Shown: positions 35,163 to 44,999, counted from the first letter of the stretch. The stretch is 64,000 nucleotides of DNA from Herbiconiux ginsengi (GCF_900107435.1 NZ_FNPZ01000001.1:530960-594959); one strand, 5' to 3'. Notes: a model not told the origin generated them from the letters alone. A program made the numbers and translations.

Positions 35163-36028
35163 CCTCATCCGCGGAGGTCTTCCGCCGGGCCATCGCCCTC
35201 ACCGAGGTGCCGGCCGTCGTGTTCGACCGTGCCTTCGAGGCCGAAGCGCAGTACGTTCCCTGGCCGAAGGCCTACGGCGGCGACATGGTGGCACAGTCCG
35301 TGGTCGCCGCGACCGCGACCGTCGCCGCCGACCGCGTGCTCCATTCGCTGCACAACTCCTTTCTGCGGCCCGTCGACGTCGGGGTCGCCGTTCGCTACGA
35401 GGTGGAACTGCTGCGCGACGGACGCGGATACTCCACCCGGCAGGTGCGCGGATTCCAGCACGAGAAGCCGGTGTTCCTCAGCACGGCGTCGTTCCAGGTG
35501 CCGGAGGCCGGCCCCACCCACGCCCCGGCCAGGCCCGAGGTCCCGGCCCCTGAATCGCTGCCGAGCTCGGCGGAGTACCTCGGGGATGCGCAGGATGACG
35601 CGTCGACCTACTGGGCGCACGGGCGCAGCTTCGACCACCGCCATGTTCCCGGCCCCCTCTACCGCCGGCTCGAGGGAGAGCACGCCCCACACCAAGCAGT
35701 GTGGGTGCGCGCCTTCGAGAGCCTGCCCGACGACCCGGCCCTGCACCGGGCCGCGATCGCCTACGTCTGCGACTACACCATCCTGGAGCCCTCGTTGCGG
35801 GTGCTGGGGCTGCACTGGTCGTCGCCGGGGCTGCGCACCGCGAGCCTCGACCATGCGATGTGGTTCCATCGCGATGCCCGCGCCGACGACTGGCTCCTCT
35901 ACGTGCAGGAGTCCGGTGGCGTGCAGAGCGCCCGCGGCCTGAACTTCGGTCGTTTCTTCGACCGAGAGGGCGCCCTGGTCGCGTCCGTCGCCCAGGAGGG
36001 CATGATCCGCGCCCCCGAACCGGCCTGA
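35159..36028 (+). CDS. acyl-CoA thioesterase II (TesB-like)
   Basis: A 289-residue double hot-dog thioesterase: KAYGGDMVAQSVVAATATV and LHSLHNSFLRPVD in the first half, ILEPSLRVLGLHWSS and ASLDHAMWFHRD in the second (catalytic Asp in the DHAMWFH block). It probably releases CoA from a dead-end or terminal acyl-CoA of the pathway and so prevents CoA depletion. It is coupled (ATGA) to the cupin gene. Confidence 0.88.
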   Translation: MTSSAEVFRRAIALTEVPAVVFDRAFEAEAQYVPWPKAYGGDMVAQSVVAATATVAADRVLHSLHNSFLRPVDVGVAVRYEVELLRDGRGYSTRQVRGFQHEKPVFLSTASFQVPEAGPTHAPARPEVPAPESLPSSAEYLGDAQDDASTYWAHGRSFDHRHVPGPLYRRLEGEHAPHQAVWVRAFESLPDDPALHRAAIAYVCDYTILEPSLRVLGLHWSSPGLRTASLDHAMWFHRDARADDWLLYVQESGGVQSARGLNFGRFFDREGALVASVAQEGMIRAPEPA

Positions 36029-36073
36029 CCGATCCGAGCCCACCCGAACCCCGATCCCGAAAGGACGACGTCG

Positions 36074-37729
36074 ATGAGCCTGACGCCCTCTGCCCACCTG
36101 GACACGTTCGCGCGGGACAACCTTCCCGCGCCCGAGAGCTGGCCGGTGATCGAACAGTCATTGCCCGAACTGCAGTACCCCGAGCGGTTGAACGCCGCGG
36201 CAGCGTTGCTCGACGAGACGGTCGAGCGCTTCGGGCCCGATCGGATCGCGCTGCGCTCCGACGACGGAGAGGTCTGGACCTACGGCCGCCTGCAACACCA
36301 GGCGAACAGCATCGCGCAGGTGCTCACCGAAGACTTCGGCATCGTTCCGGGCAATCGCGTGCTGCTGCGCATCCCCAACAACCCCTGGGCGGTGGCGGCC
36401 TGGTTCGCCGTGGTCAAGGCGGGGGCGGTCGTCGTCACGACGATGGTGGCCTGGCGCTCCGCGGAACTCGCGAAGATCACCGCGAAGACGAAGCCGGGGC
36501 TGGTGATCGTCGACCACCGCTTCACGGCCGAACTCGCCGATGCGATCGACGACGCCGTTCCGGTGGTGGTGCTCGGAGGTCCGGATGACGTACTGGTGCG
36601 CTCGGCCGCCGAGAAGTCCGGTGAGTTCACGACGGTGCAGACGGCCGCCGACGACGTCGCGATGCTCGGCCCCACCTCGGGAACCACCGGGGTGCCGAAG
36701 GTCACCATGCACTTCCACCGCGACATCCTGGCGATCGCCGACACCTTCGCCCGCCACGTGCTGAAGCTGCAGCCTGACGACGTCTGTGCCGGATCGCCGC
36801 CGCTGGCGTTCACCTTCGGACTCGGCGGCCTGGTGATCTTCCCCTTCCGTTTCGGCGCATCCTCGGTGCTGCTGGAGCGCGCCGGACCGGTCGCGCTGGC
36901 CGACGCGATCGACGACTTCGGCGTCAGCGTGCTCTACACCGCACCCACCGGCTACCGCGCCATCCTCAAAGAGGGCCGCGCCGACGCCCTCCGACGGCTG
37001 CGGATCGGCGTCTCCGCCGGCGAACACCTCCCCCGGGAGACCTTCGAGGCCGTGGAGGGCGCGAGCGGGCTGCGGCTGATCGACGGCATCGGCGCCACGG
37101 AGATGCTCCACGTGTTCATCTCGGCTGCGGGAGACGACATCCGCCCCGGCTCGACAGGCCGACCGGTGCCCGGATACCGCGCCACCATCCTCGACGACGA
37201 GGGCCGCGAGGCGCCGCGAGGCACCCTCGGCCGCCTCGCCGTCATCGGGCCGACCGGATGCCGCTACCTGGCCGACCCGCGGCAGGCCGACTATGTGCAG
37301 AACGGCTGGAACGTCACGGGCGACAGCTATCGGCAGGACGACGAGGGCTACTTCGTCTACGGCGGCCGGTCGGACAGCATGATCGTGGCGGCCGGGTACA
37401 ACATCGGCGCCCCCGAGGTCGAGGGCGTCATCGACCTGCATCCGGATGTCGCCGAATCGGCGGTCGTCGGGCGCCCCGACCCGGAGAAGGGCGCCATCGT
37501 CAACGCCTTCGTCGTGCTGCGCCCCGGAATCGCCGCCGACGACGCCGCACGGGAGTCGATCCAGGCTCACGTGCGCGCGCGCCTTGCGCCCTACAAAGTG
37601 CCGCGACGCATCGACTTCGTCGACGCACTCCCTCGCAACCCCAGCGGAAAGCTCCAGCACTTCCTTCTCCGAGAACGGATCGCGGCAGAACTCGCCCCGG
37701 CCGGCTCCCCGACCCCCACGGAGGCATGA
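36074..37729 (+). CDS. 2-aminobenzoate (anthranilate)-CoA ligase
   Basis: A 551-residue AMP-forming ligase. Its start (SAHLDTFARDNLPAPESWP, LPELQYPERLN) is characteristic of 2-aminobenzoate- and benzoate-CoA ligases. The P-loop is TSGTTGVPK (about 200-208), the A5 motif is GATEM (about 340), the A8 hinge is YKVPRRIDF and the C-terminal catalytic Lys is in NPSGKL. It would make anthraniloyl-CoA from anthranilate delivered by kynureninase. An AAAGGA ribosome site precedes the ATG. Substrate assignment rests on family resemblance plus the next gene. Confidence 0.87.
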   Translation: MSLTPSAHLDTFARDNLPAPESWPVIEQSLPELQYPERLNAAAALLDETVERFGPDRIALRSDDGEVWTYGRLQHQANSIAQVLTEDFGIVPGNRVLLRIPNNPWAVAAWFAVVKAGAVVVTTMVAWRSAELAKITAKTKPGLVIVDHRFTAELADAIDDAVPVVVLGGPDDVLVRSAAEKSGEFTTVQTAADDVAMLGPTSGTTGVPKVTMHFHRDILAIADTFARHVLKLQPDDVCAGSPPLAFTFGLGGLVIFPFRFGASSVLLERAGPVALADAIDDFGVSVLYTAPTGYRAILKEGRADALRRLRIGVSAGEHLPRETFEAVEGASGLRLIDGIGATEMLHVFISAAGDDIRPGSTGRPVPGYRATILDDEGREAPRGTLGRLAVIGPTGCRYLADPRQADYVQNGWNVTGDSYRQDDEGYFVYGGRSDSMIVAAGYNIGAPEVEGVIDLHPDVAESAVVGRPDPEKGAIVNAFVVLRPGIAADDAARESIQAHVRARLAPYKVPRRIDFVDALPRNPSGKLQHFLLRERIAAELAPAGSPTPTEA

Positions 37730-37733
37730 CGCC

Positions 37734-40160
37734 ATGAAGATCGCGATCATCGGCGCAGGACCCGGCGGACTGTATTTCGCCGCCCTCATGAAACAACTCG
37801 ACCCCGCCCACGAGGTGACGGTGTGGGAGCGCAACGCCCCCGACGACACCTTCGGTTTCGGCGTGGTGTTCAGCGACGAGACCCTCGGGGGCATCGAGAA
37901 CGCCGACCGGGTGGTGGCGGCCGAGATGCGTGACCGCTTCGCCCGCTGGACCGACATCGACATCACCCTCGACGGGGTGACCCACACCGTCGGCGGCCAG
38001 GGCTTCGCGGCGATGAGCCGCAAGGAGCTCCTGCTCGTGCTCCAGCAGCGGGCGCGCGACCTGGGCGTGCTGGTGCACTACCGCACCGAGGCGCCCGACC
38101 CCGAGCTGCTGGCCGCCGACCACGACCTCGTGATCGCCTCCGACGGCCTGAACTCGCGGGTGCGCAGCCGCTACGCCGACAGCTTCGGGCCGACCCTCGA
38201 CGTGCGCCGGTCGAAGTACATGTGGCTGGGACTCGACCGCGCCTTCGAGGCGTTCACCTTCATCGTGAAGCACACGCCCTACGGCGTCATGCAGATCCAC
38301 GGCTACCCCTACTCGGCCACGGAGAGCACCTTCATCGTGGAGATGCACGAGGACGTCTGGCGGCGCGCCGGCTTCGACGCGAGCGAGACCGAGGTCTTCC
38401 CGCCCGGCGTCAGCGACGAGCGATCGATCGCCCTCATCACCAAGTTGTTCGCCGATGAGCTCGGCGGCTCGCGGGTGCTCAGCAACAACTCCAAGTGGCT
38501 GAACTTCTCCACCGTGCGCAACGAGCACTGGCGGCACCAGAACGTGGTGCTGCTCGGCGACGCTGCGCACACCGCCCATTTCTCGATCGGATCGGGCACG
38601 AAGCTCGCCATGGAAGACGCCCTGGCCCTCGCGGCGTGTCTGCACGAGCATCCGGAGCTCGACTCCGCGCTCACGGCCTACGAGGCCGAGCGCAAGCCCG
38701 TCGTGCTCTCGACCCAGCGGGCCGCGCAGGCGTCACTGGAGTGGTTCGAGAACATCGGCCAGTACGGCGACCAGGAGCCGCTGCAGTTCGCCTTCAACCT
38801 GCTGACGCGCAGCCGGCGGATCACCTTCGACAACCTCGCTCTGCGCGATCCCGGATTCGCGGGCACGGTGTTGCAGGACTTCGCGGGAACGGAGGAGGAA
38901 TCCGTCACCGCCCCCGCGATGTTCCAGCCGCACCGGATCGGCGGCCTCACCCTGAAGAACCGCGTGGTGGTCTCGGCGATGGACATGTACTCCGCGGTCG
39001 ACGGCGTCGCGGGCGACTTCCACCTCGTGCACCTCGGCAGCAAGGCGGCGGGCGGCGCCGGACTCGTGATGACCGAGATGATCGCGGTCTCGGCGGAGGG
39101 CCGGATCACCCTCGGGTGCAGCGGTCTCTACGAGGACGAGCACGCGGCATCCTGGAAGCGGATCGTCGACTTCGTGCACGGCACGACCACGGCGAAGATC
39201 GGCGCTCAGATCGGGCACTCCGGCCGCAAGGGCTCGACCAGGCTGATGTGGGAGGGCATCGACGACCCGCTGCCCGAGGGCGGGTGGGAGACGGTCGGCC
39301 CGTCGGCCATCCCTTACGGACCCTCGAGCCCCGAGCCACGCGCACTCACCCGCGCCGGCATGATCGAACTGCGCGAGCAGTTCGTGTCGGCCGCCCGGCG
39401 CGCTGCGGATGCGGGATTCGACCTGCTCGAGGTGCACGCGGCCCACGGCTACCTGCTCTCCTCGTTCCTCTCCCCGCTCGCCAACCACCGCGACGACGAG
39501 TACGGCGGAACCCTGGAGAACCGGTTGCGCTACCCGCTCGAGGTCTTCGACGCGGTGCGGGAGGTGTGGCCGGCCGATCGCCCGCTGCTGGTGCGCATCT
39601 CGGCCCATGACTGGGTGCCCGGCGGCAACACCGATGACGACGCCGTCGAGATCGCCGCAGCGTTCATCGCGCACGGCGCCGACGGCATCGACGTGTCGTC
39701 GGGCCAGGTGGCCAAGCAGGAGCGCCCGGCCTACGGCCGCAGCTACCAGACGCCGTTCGCCGACAAGATCCGCAACCGGGTCGGCCGTGCCGCCCAGGTG
39801 ACGGTGATCGCGGTCGGAGCGGTGTCGTCGTACGACGACGTCAACTCCCTGCTGCTGGCGGGTCGAGCCGACCTCGTGGCGCTCGGTCGCACCCACCTCT
39901 GGGATCCGCAGTGGACGCTGCACGCCGCCGCAGACCAGGGCTACCGCGGCCCGGGGGCCGAATGGATCGCGCCCTTCCGTGCCGGATCGCGCAAGCCGCC
40001 GGCGGCCCGGACGGATGCGGTCAGGCCGCGCCTCGAACTGCTCGCCGCAGCCGTCTCACCGGTCGAGGACGGCGTGCACCGACGCTGGGTCGACGGCGCC
40101 GTGCTCGACGCCTCGTCGCGGAACGACGCCGCGTCGCCGGTGGCGGTGGGCGCTCGCTGA
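37734..40160 (+). CDS. anthraniloyl-CoA monooxygenase/reductase (two-domain flavoprotein)
   Basis: An 808-residue fusion. Residues 1-385 are a class A FAD monooxygenase (GAGPGGLYFA at 7-16; GDAAHTAHFSIGSGTKLAME near 275) like salicylyl-CoA 5-hydroxylase. Residues about 395-760 are an old-yellow-enzyme FMN reductase (FQPHRIGGLTLKNRVV, HSGRKG, EVHAAHGYLLSSFLSP, VSSGQVA). This architecture is that of 2-aminobenzoyl-CoA monooxygenase/reductase, which hydroxylates and then reduces the ring of anthraniloyl-CoA without cleaving it. A 50-residue tail is non-conserved. It ends the operon in a hairpin shared with the convergent fgd gene. Confidence 0.92.
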   Translation: MKIAIIGAGPGGLYFAALMKQLDPAHEVTVWERNAPDDTFGFGVVFSDETLGGIENADRVVAAEMRDRFARWTDIDITLDGVTHTVGGQGFAAMSRKELLLVLQQRARDLGVLVHYRTEAPDPELLAADHDLVIASDGLNSRVRSRYADSFGPTLDVRRSKYMWLGLDRAFEAFTFIVKHTPYGVMQIHGYPYSATESTFIVEMHEDVWRRAGFDASETEVFPPGVSDERSIALITKLFADELGGSRVLSNNSKWLNFSTVRNEHWRHQNVVLLGDAAHTAHFSIGSGTKLAMEDALALAACLHEHPELDSALTAYEAERKPVVLSTQRAAQASLEWFENIGQYGDQEPLQFAFNLLTRSRRITFDNLALRDPGFAGTVLQDFAGTEEESVTAPAMFQPHRIGGLTLKNRVVVSAMDMYSAVDGVAGDFHLVHLGSKAAGGAGLVMTEMIAVSAEGRITLGCSGLYEDEHAASWKRIVDFVHGTTTAKIGAQIGHSGRKGSTRLMWEGIDDPLPEGGWETVGPSAIPYGPSSPEPRALTRAGMIELREQFVSAARRAADAGFDLLEVHAAHGYLLSSFLSPLANHRDDEYGGTLENRLRYPLEVFDAVREVWPADRPLLVRISAHDWVPGGNTDDDAVEIAAAFIAHGADGIDVSSGQVAKQERPAYGRSYQTPFADKIRNRVGRAAQVTVIAVGAVSSYDDVNSLLLAGRADLVALGRTHLWDPQWTLHAAADQGYRGPGAEWIAPFRAGSRKPPAARTDAVRPRLELLAAAVSPVEDGVHRRWVDGAVLDASSRNDAASPVAVGAR

Positions 40161-40217
40161 ACGCGGCCGGCGGGCGGGGCGTTCGATGGGCGCCACCGCC
40201 CGCCGGGCGCGTTCAGC
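40156..40217. terminator. hairpin spanning both convergent stop codons
   Basis: Arms 40156-40177 and 40196-40217 (starting GCTGAACGCG) pair over 22 bp with one mismatch. The TGA of the anthraniloyl-CoA monooxygenase gene lies in the left arm and the stop of the fgd gene in the right arm. It can terminate both operons. Confidence 0.8.
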
Positions 40218-41220
40218 GACTCAAGGCGCGCAGTCGATCGGCGAGGTCGCGCTCGAAGAGGTCGAGGAAACGGCGCTGGTCGTGCCCGGGCGCGTGGAAG
40301 ACGAGGTGGTTGAACCCCCAGTCGACGTAGGGCTTGATCGCGGCGACGACCTCGTCGGGATCCGACCCCACGATCCAGCGCTTGGCCACGGTCTCGATCG
40401 GCAGCGCGTCGGCGGCCCGCTCCATCTCGACCGGATCGGTGATGTCGTGCTTCTGCTCCTTCGAGAGCGACAGCGGCGCCCAGAAGCGGGTGTTCTCGAG
40501 CGCCGCCGCCTCGGTCTCCTCGTAGGAGAGCTTGATCTCGATCATCCGGTCGATCGACTCGAACGACCTCCCCGCCGACTCCGCCCCCGTCTTCACCGCG
40601 GGCACGAGCTGGTCGGTGTAGAGCTCCGCACCCTTGCCCGAGGTGCAGATGAAGCCGTCGCCGGCGCGGCCGGCGTAGCGCGCGACGACCGGGCCGCCCG
40701 CAGCGACGTAGATCGGCACGCCGCCGGGATCGACGTCGTAGATGGAGGCGTCGACCGCGCGGTAGTAGTCGCCGTCGAACGTCACGCGTTCCCCGCTCCA
40801 CAGCGCCCTCATCAGCTCGACGCTCTCGCGGAGCCGGGCGAAGCGCTCCTTGAACTCGGGCCACTCCCGGGTGCCGGTGGCGATCTCGTTGAGGGCCTCG
40901 CCGGTGCCCACGCCGAGCCAGAGCCGACCGGGAGTGAGGCAGCTCATGGTGGCGAAGGTCTGGGCGAGCACGGCAGGGTTGTAGCGGAAAGTGGGGGTGA
41001 GCACGCTGGTGCCGATGCGGATGCGCGAGGTGCGCTCGCCCACCGCGGCCATCCACGCCAAGGCCGAGGGCGCGTGTCCGCCGGTGTGGCGCCAGGGTTG
41101 GAAGTGATCGCTCACCGCGACCGACTCGAAGCCGTGCCGCTCGGCGGTGACGGCCAGTTCGACCAGCTCGCGCGGGCCGAACTGCTCGGCGGAGGCCTTG
41201 TAACCCAGGGTGATGGTCAT
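40213..41220 (-). CDS. fgd: F420-dependent glucose-6-phosphate dehydrogenase
   Basis: A 335-residue LLM-fold protein nearly collinear with Mycobacterium Fgd1: [76 protein letters not shown] and [15 protein letters not shown]. These include the F420 pocket His/Trp of SDHFQPW and the residues that hold glucose-6-phosphate. It reduces cofactor F420 to F420H2. Here it is the last gene of the tryptophan operon, so it may feed F420H2 to an oxidoreductase of the pathway. GAGAGGA ribosome site. Confidence 0.93.
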   Translation of the reverse strand: MTITLGYKASAEQFGPRELVELAVTAERHGFESVAVSDHFQPWRHTGGHAPSALAWMAAVGERTSRIRIGTSVLTPTFRYNPAVLAQTFATMSCLTPGRLWLGVGTGEALNEIATGTREWPEFKERFARLRESVELMRALWSGERVTFDGDYYRAVDASIYDVDPGGVPIYVAAGGPVVARYAGRAGDGFICTSGKGAELYTDQLVPAVKTGAESAGRSFESIDRMIEIKLSYEETEAAALENTRFWAPLSLSKEQKHDITDPVEMERAADALPIETVAKRWIVGSDPDEVVAAIKPYVDWGFNHLVFHAPGHDQRRFLDLFERDLADRLRALSR

Positions 41221-41230
41221 GGTGTTCCTC

Positions 41231-41998
41231 TCAGTGCCGGCCGAGCGCGGCGAGCACCGCAGGCCAGGCTCCGCTCGTCGGATCGATCAACTCGTAGTGG
41301 CCCGCATCCGGCAGCTCCTGGAGCGTGATGCGCGCATCGCGATCTGCGTAGCCGCGACTGTACGACGCGGGCACCTCGTCGTCGAGTGAGCCGTGAACGA
41401 GCGTGAGGGCGACATCCGCGGGCACGGGCAGCTGCATCGGGTCGGCGCCGGCGAGGATCGAGGAGAACTCCGCCTGATCGGCCCCGCCCAGGAGCTCGCT
41501 CACGGCGCCCACGCTCAACCGCTCCCGATGCGCCGCGGCGAGGTCGAGCACGCCCGCGAGCGCGACCACCGCATCGACGGTCACGGCCCTCGTCTGACTC
41601 CAGAGCGCGAGGTGGCCGCCGGCGGAGTGACCGACGAGCGTGATGCGGTCGGCCGCGGCGTCGCCGAAGCGCCGGCGCACGAGCTCGGGCACGGTCTCCA
41701 GCAGGAGCAGCACGTCATCGCCGGTGCCCGGCCATCCGCCACCGGCATCGCCGACGCGCCGGTACTCCGGCAGGGCCACCGTGTACCCCTCCTCGCTGAG
41801 GGCGACGGCCATCGGGTAGAGGTGGGTGCGATCCCAGCGGCGGCGCCAGAAGCCGCCGTGCAGGAGCACGACGAGGCCTCGATGCATCCGCCCCCGCGCG
41901 GCGAACAGGTCGACGAGGTGCAACTCGTCGGGGCCGTAGCGATCCGTGACATCCGGAACGCTTCCGTCACCCGGCGCGGGCCCGGACTCAGTCGTCAC
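41231..41998 (-). CDS. alpha/beta hydrolase, probable kynurenine formamidase
   Basis: A 255-residue serine hydrolase with the HGGFW oxyanion motif (47-51), nucleophile Ser125 in GHSAGG, Asp in GSLDDEVP and His in DAGHYEL, a complete triad. The HGG[FY]W motif is typical of the AFMID/BNA7-type N-formylkynurenine formamidases. Placed after tryptophan dioxygenase and kynureninase, it supplies the missing hydrolytic step from N-formylkynurenine to kynurenine. It overlaps the flavin reductase gene by 11 bp. A general esterase is the alternative. Confidence 0.83.
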   Translation of the reverse strand: MTTESGPAPGDGSVPDVTDRYGPDELHLVDLFAARGRMHRGLVVLLHGGFWRRRWDRTHLYPMAVALSEEGYTVALPEYRRVGDAGGGWPGTGDDVLLLLETVPELVRRRFGDAAADRITLVGHSAGGHLALWSQTRAVTVDAVVALAGVLDLAAAHRERLSVGAVSELLGGADQAEFSSILAGADPMQLPVPADVALTLVHGSLDDEVPASYSRGYADRDARITLQELPDAGHYELIDPTSGAWPAVLAALGRH

Positions 41999-42491
41999 CG
42001 TGAACGCGCGAGAACGAGGAACGGTGGAACACCAGGGGGTTCAGGTCGGGATTGAAGCCCAGCGCCGTCACCTCGAGCAGCACCACGTGATGGTCGCCCG
42101 CCGGCACCTCGCTGAAGACGGAGCACTCGAGCCACACCGGCGAGTCGGGAACGAAGAGCGATCCGGTCGAGCTCAGTTCGATGTCCATCCCCTCGAACCG
42201 ACGGGATTTGTCTTTCGACGCGATCTGCCGGCACACCTCGCTGTGCCCTGACCCCATCACCGACACACCGACCAGCGGCGCGCGCCGGATGATCGGCCAG
42301 GTGGTGGACGTGTTCTGCACGGCGAACGACACCAGCGGCGGGTCGAGCGAGACGCCGACCGTGAAAGACGAGGCGACGATGGCTTCGTTGGCCCCGTCGA
42401 CGACGGCACCGATGCAGGCCACGCCCGAGGGGAAGAGAGAGAAGGTCTGGCGCAGCAGCGCCGGCTCGGGGAGTCGCTTCTGAAGACCCAT
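41988..42491 (-). CDS. flavin reductase-family protein
   Basis: A 167-residue FMN-binding split-barrel protein: FSLFPSGVACIGAV, ASSFTVGVSLDPPLVSFAVQ and a central TWPIIRRAPLVGVSVM. Family members supply reduced FMN/FAD to two-component monooxygenases. The two acyl-CoA-dehydrogenase-fold monooxygenases in this operon are likely clients. It starts 2 bp after the kynureninase gene ends. Confidence 0.88.
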   Translation of the reverse strand: MGLQKRLPEPALLRQTFSLFPSGVACIGAVVDGANEAIVASSFTVGVSLDPPLVSFAVQNTSTTWPIIRRAPLVGVSVMGSGHSEVCRQIASKDKSRRFEGMDIELSSTGSLFVPDSPVWLECSVFSEVPAGDHHVVLLEVTALGFNPDLNPLVFHRSSFSRVHGDD

Positions 42492-42493
42492 GG

Positions 42494-43762
42494 TCAGGCA
42501 CCTTTCGTCGAGTCGACCGGGGTGGAGGCATCGGCCTCGGTGAGGAGGGCGTGGATCGCGTCGATCACGATCTCGACCTCCTCGAAGCTCGTGGACAGCG
42601 GCGACAGTCCGATGCGGATGCCCGACGGGGCCCGGAAATCCGGAATCACTCCCTTCGCCCACAGCGCGTGCATCAAACCGGAGAACCGCGGATGATCGAC
42701 GGTCACGTGGCTTCCGCGCACGGCGTGCTCACGCGGGGTCGAGAGCTCCACTCCGAGAGGAGCGAGCCGCTCGTCGTAGAGGGCGATGGCGTAGTCCGAC
42801 AGCGCCAGCGACTTGGTGCGGATGGCGTCGATCCCCGCTTCGGCGATGAGATCGAGCATCTCCTGCATCGCGATCATGCCCATGATGGGCGGAGTGCCGC
42901 TGATGAAGCGGCGGATGCTCGGAGCCGGTTGATAGCCGTCGGCCATGTCGAAGGGTGCGCGGTCGCCCATCCAGCCCCAGATCGGCTGGCGAGCGGAGGC
43001 GAGCAAGGCCTGGTTCACGTAGAGGAACGCGGGCGACCCGGGGCCGCCGTTGAGGTACTTGTAGGTGCAGCCCGTGGCCAGATCGACGCCCCACTCGTCG
43101 AGGGAGATGGGGATGGCGCCCACGGAGTGGCAGAGATCCCAGAGCACCAGGGCGCCTCGCTCGTGCGCGAGAGCCGTGATGCCGGGAACATCCGCGATGT
43201 AACCCGACCGGTAGGCGATCTGGCTCAGCACGATCACCGCCGTGTTCTCGCCGATGACCGCATCGGCCTCCGCCAGCGTCACCCCCGCACCGGGGTCGGT
43301 CTCGATCCAGCGGATGACCGACCCGGTCTCCTCGGCGACGCCCTCCACCACGAAGCGATCCGTCGGGAAGTTGCCGCGGTCGATCACGATCTCGGTGCGC
43401 CCGGGGCGCGCGTGCAGGGCCGTGCGGATGAGCTTGTAGAGCGACACCGTCGTCGAATCGGCCACGACGGTCTGGCCGGCGGCCGCGCCGAGGGTTTCCC
43501 GAGCGATCCGGTCGCCGAGCTGCACGGGCAGGTCGAGCCATTGCTCGTCCCAGCCGCGGATGAGACGCGCACCCCATTGGTCGGTGACGAAGGCAGCGAT
43601 CTTCTCCGGCAACCCCTTGGTGGGCCGACCGAGTGAGTTGCCATCGAGGTAGGCGCGGATCTCGGGGTCGTCGGCGCCCAGGAATCGGTCGCGGTACTCC
43701 CGCAGCGGGTCGCGGGCGTCGAGCTCCGCCGCCGTCGGAGCATCGGTCTCGAACAGGGTCAT
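42494..43762 (-). CDS. kynU: kynureninase
   Basis: A 422-residue PLP enzyme that splits kynurenine into anthranilate and alanine. Seen: YLDGNSLGRPTKGL, DSTTVSLYKLI, LCHSVGAIPISLDEWGVDLA, the PLP-Lys235 in GCTYKYLNGGPGSPAFLYV, and IWGWMGDRAPFDM. Length and order match bacterial KynU. ATG 43762 starts 1 bp after the TDO stop; an in-frame TTG (43774) would overlap it. Kynureninase feeds the CoA ligase of the convergent operon. Confidence 0.95.
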   Translation of the reverse strand: MTLFETDAPTAAELDARDPLREYRDRFLGADDPEIRAYLDGNSLGRPTKGLPEKIAAFVTDQWGARLIRGWDEQWLDLPVQLGDRIARETLGAAAGQTVVADSTTVSLYKLIRTALHARPGRTEIVIDRGNFPTDRFVVEGVAEETGSVIRWIETDPGAGVTLAEADAVIGENTAVIVLSQIAYRSGYIADVPGITALAHERGALVLWDLCHSVGAIPISLDEWGVDLATGCTYKYLNGGPGSPAFLYVNQALLASARQPIWGWMGDRAPFDMADGYQPAPSIRRFISGTPPIMGMIAMQEMLDLIAEAGIDAIRTKSLALSDYAIALYDERLAPLGVELSTPREHAVRGSHVTVDHPRFSGLMHALWAKGVIPDFRAPSGIRIGLSPLSTSFEEVEIVIDAIHALLTEADASTPVDSTKGA

Positions 43763-43763
43763 G

Positions 43764-44630
43764 TCAGCGTCCAATCTCGGTGCGAACGGCGAACAGCTCG
43801 GGAAAGAAGGTCAGGTCGAGGGCGCGGCGCAGGAAGTCCACTCCGCTCGAGCCACCGGTTCCCGTCTTCATCCCGATGGTGCGTTGCACCGTTCGCAGGT
43901 GCCGGAAGCGCCAGAGCTGGAAGTTGTCCTCCAGGTCGACGAACTCCTCGCAGGCTTCGTAGATGGCCCAGTACTTCTCGGCGTTGTCGTAGATCTCGAT
44001 GAAGACCGGCAGCAGCTCCGGCGTCATCGTGTGGGCCACCGTGACGTCGCGCTCGAGCACGGATGCCGGGATGTCGAACCCGCGACGCGCCAGGTAGCGG
44101 AGGAACTCGTCGTAGACGCTCGGCCGGTGCAGCAGATCGTCGAGCAGGGCGCGAGCCTGCGGCTCACCGTCGAAGATCTGCAGCATCTTCGCGTTCTTGT
44201 TGCCGAGGGCGAACTCCACGGCCCGGTACTGGTACGACTGGAAGCCGGAGCTGTTGGCCAGGGAATCCCGGAACTGCACGTATTCGCTCGGGGTCAGAGT
44301 CGCCAGCACCGACCACTGCTCGGTCATCGTCTTCTGGATGTGCTTCACCCGCGCCACCTTCTTGAGCGCCGCCGCGAGTTCGTCGGCGGCGATGAGCGAG
44401 CACGCCTCGCGAAGCTCGTGCAGCACGAGCTTCAGCCAGAGCTCGGTGGTCTGGTGCTGGATGATGAACAACAGCTCGTCGTGGTGCTCCGGTCGGCTCA
44501 CCGGATTCTGCGCGCTGAGCAAGGTGTCGAGATCGAGGTAGGAACCGTACGTCATCTTCTCGCGCAGGTCGGTGACGATGCCGTCTTCGAGGGCGCGCGT
44601 GTTGGTCGCTGCTGTCGTGTCGTTGTCCAC
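43764..44630 (-). CDS. kynA: tryptophan 2,3-dioxygenase
   Basis: A 288-residue heme dioxygenase that opens the indole ring of tryptophan to N-formylkynurenine. Seen: [35 protein letters not shown] with distal-pocket His59, [17 protein letters not shown] and [18 protein letters not shown] with the proximal heme His. GTG 44630 lies 6 bp after TAGAGT (44637-44642, minus strand), so kynA appears to have its own leaderless promoter inside the operon and could be expressed separately from the upstream genes. Confidence 0.95.
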   Translation of the reverse strand: MDNDTTAATNTRALEDGIVTDLREKMTYGSYLDLDTLLSAQNPVSRPEHHDELLFIIQHQTTELWLKLVLHELREACSLIAADELAAALKKVARVKHIQKTMTEQWSVLATLTPSEYVQFRDSLANSSGFQSYQYRAVEFALGNKNAKMLQIFDGEPQARALLDDLLHRPSVYDEFLRYLARRGFDIPASVLERDVTVAHTMTPELLPVFIEIYDNAEKYWAIYEACEEFVDLEDNFQLWRFRHLRTVQRTIGMKTGTGGSSGVDFLRRALDLTFFPELFAVRTEIGR

Positions 44631-44636
44631 CTCTTC

Positions 44637-44642
44637 ACTCTA
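44637..44642 (-). promoter_or_regulatory. internal -10 element for kynA
   Basis: TAGAGT ends 6 bp before the GTG start of kynA, the spacing seen at many starts in this window. It lies in the 38-bp gap after the ABM gene, next to an AT-rich run (TTAATTA). It would give a leaderless kynA-kynU-flavin reductase-formamidase-fgd transcript. Confidence 0.5.
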
Positions 44643-44668
44643 TCTCTTAATTACGACGAGCGTCAGGC

Positions 44669-44962
44669 TTACGAGACAACATCGACGACGAACTTCGAGA
44701 ACGACGGCGGAGCGGTCGCCGCCGACTGGATGAACGCCGTCCACTCCAGCACGTGCGGCTGCTGCGTGTGCGTGGCGTGGGCTTCATTCGGCACCCAGAC
44801 CTCGAGCAGGCGCAGGTAGCCGGGTTCGGCGATCGACCAGGAGAGGTTGTACTCCACGCACCCCTCCTCCGCGAGGCACTTCTCCTGGAAGGCTCGCGCC
44901 GCCTCCTCGATCTCGGCGCGCTTCGCGGGGTCGGTGGGCACGCCGCCGTAGACGTAGAGCAT
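44669..44962 (-). CDS. antibiotic biosynthesis monooxygenase (ABM)-domain protein
   Basis: A 97-residue dimeric alpha-beta barrel protein: KRAEIEEAARAFQEKCLAEE, GCVEYNLSWS and LLEVWVPNEAHATHTQQPHV are the ABM/quinol-monooxygenase blocks. Cofactor-free oxygenases and heme-degrading proteins share the fold. In this operon it may oxidise a hydroxylated aromatic or quinol intermediate. An AAGGAA ribosome site precedes the ATG. Confidence 0.83.
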   Translation of the reverse strand: MLYVYGGVPTDPAKRAEIEEAARAFQEKCLAEEGCVEYNLSWSIAEPGYLRLLEVWVPNEAHATHTQQPHVLEWTAFIQSAATAPPSFSKFVVDVVS

Positions 44963-44999
44963 GGTGATTCCTTCGTTTCAGTGAGATGGGGGTGGGGGG

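Noticed and set aside
37734-40160. Reading the two-domain flavoprotein as salicylyl-CoA 5-hydroxylase
   Set aside because: That enzyme lacks the old-yellow-enzyme domain; the fusion, the 2-aminobenzoate-type ligase and the kynureninase point to anthraniloyl-CoA.
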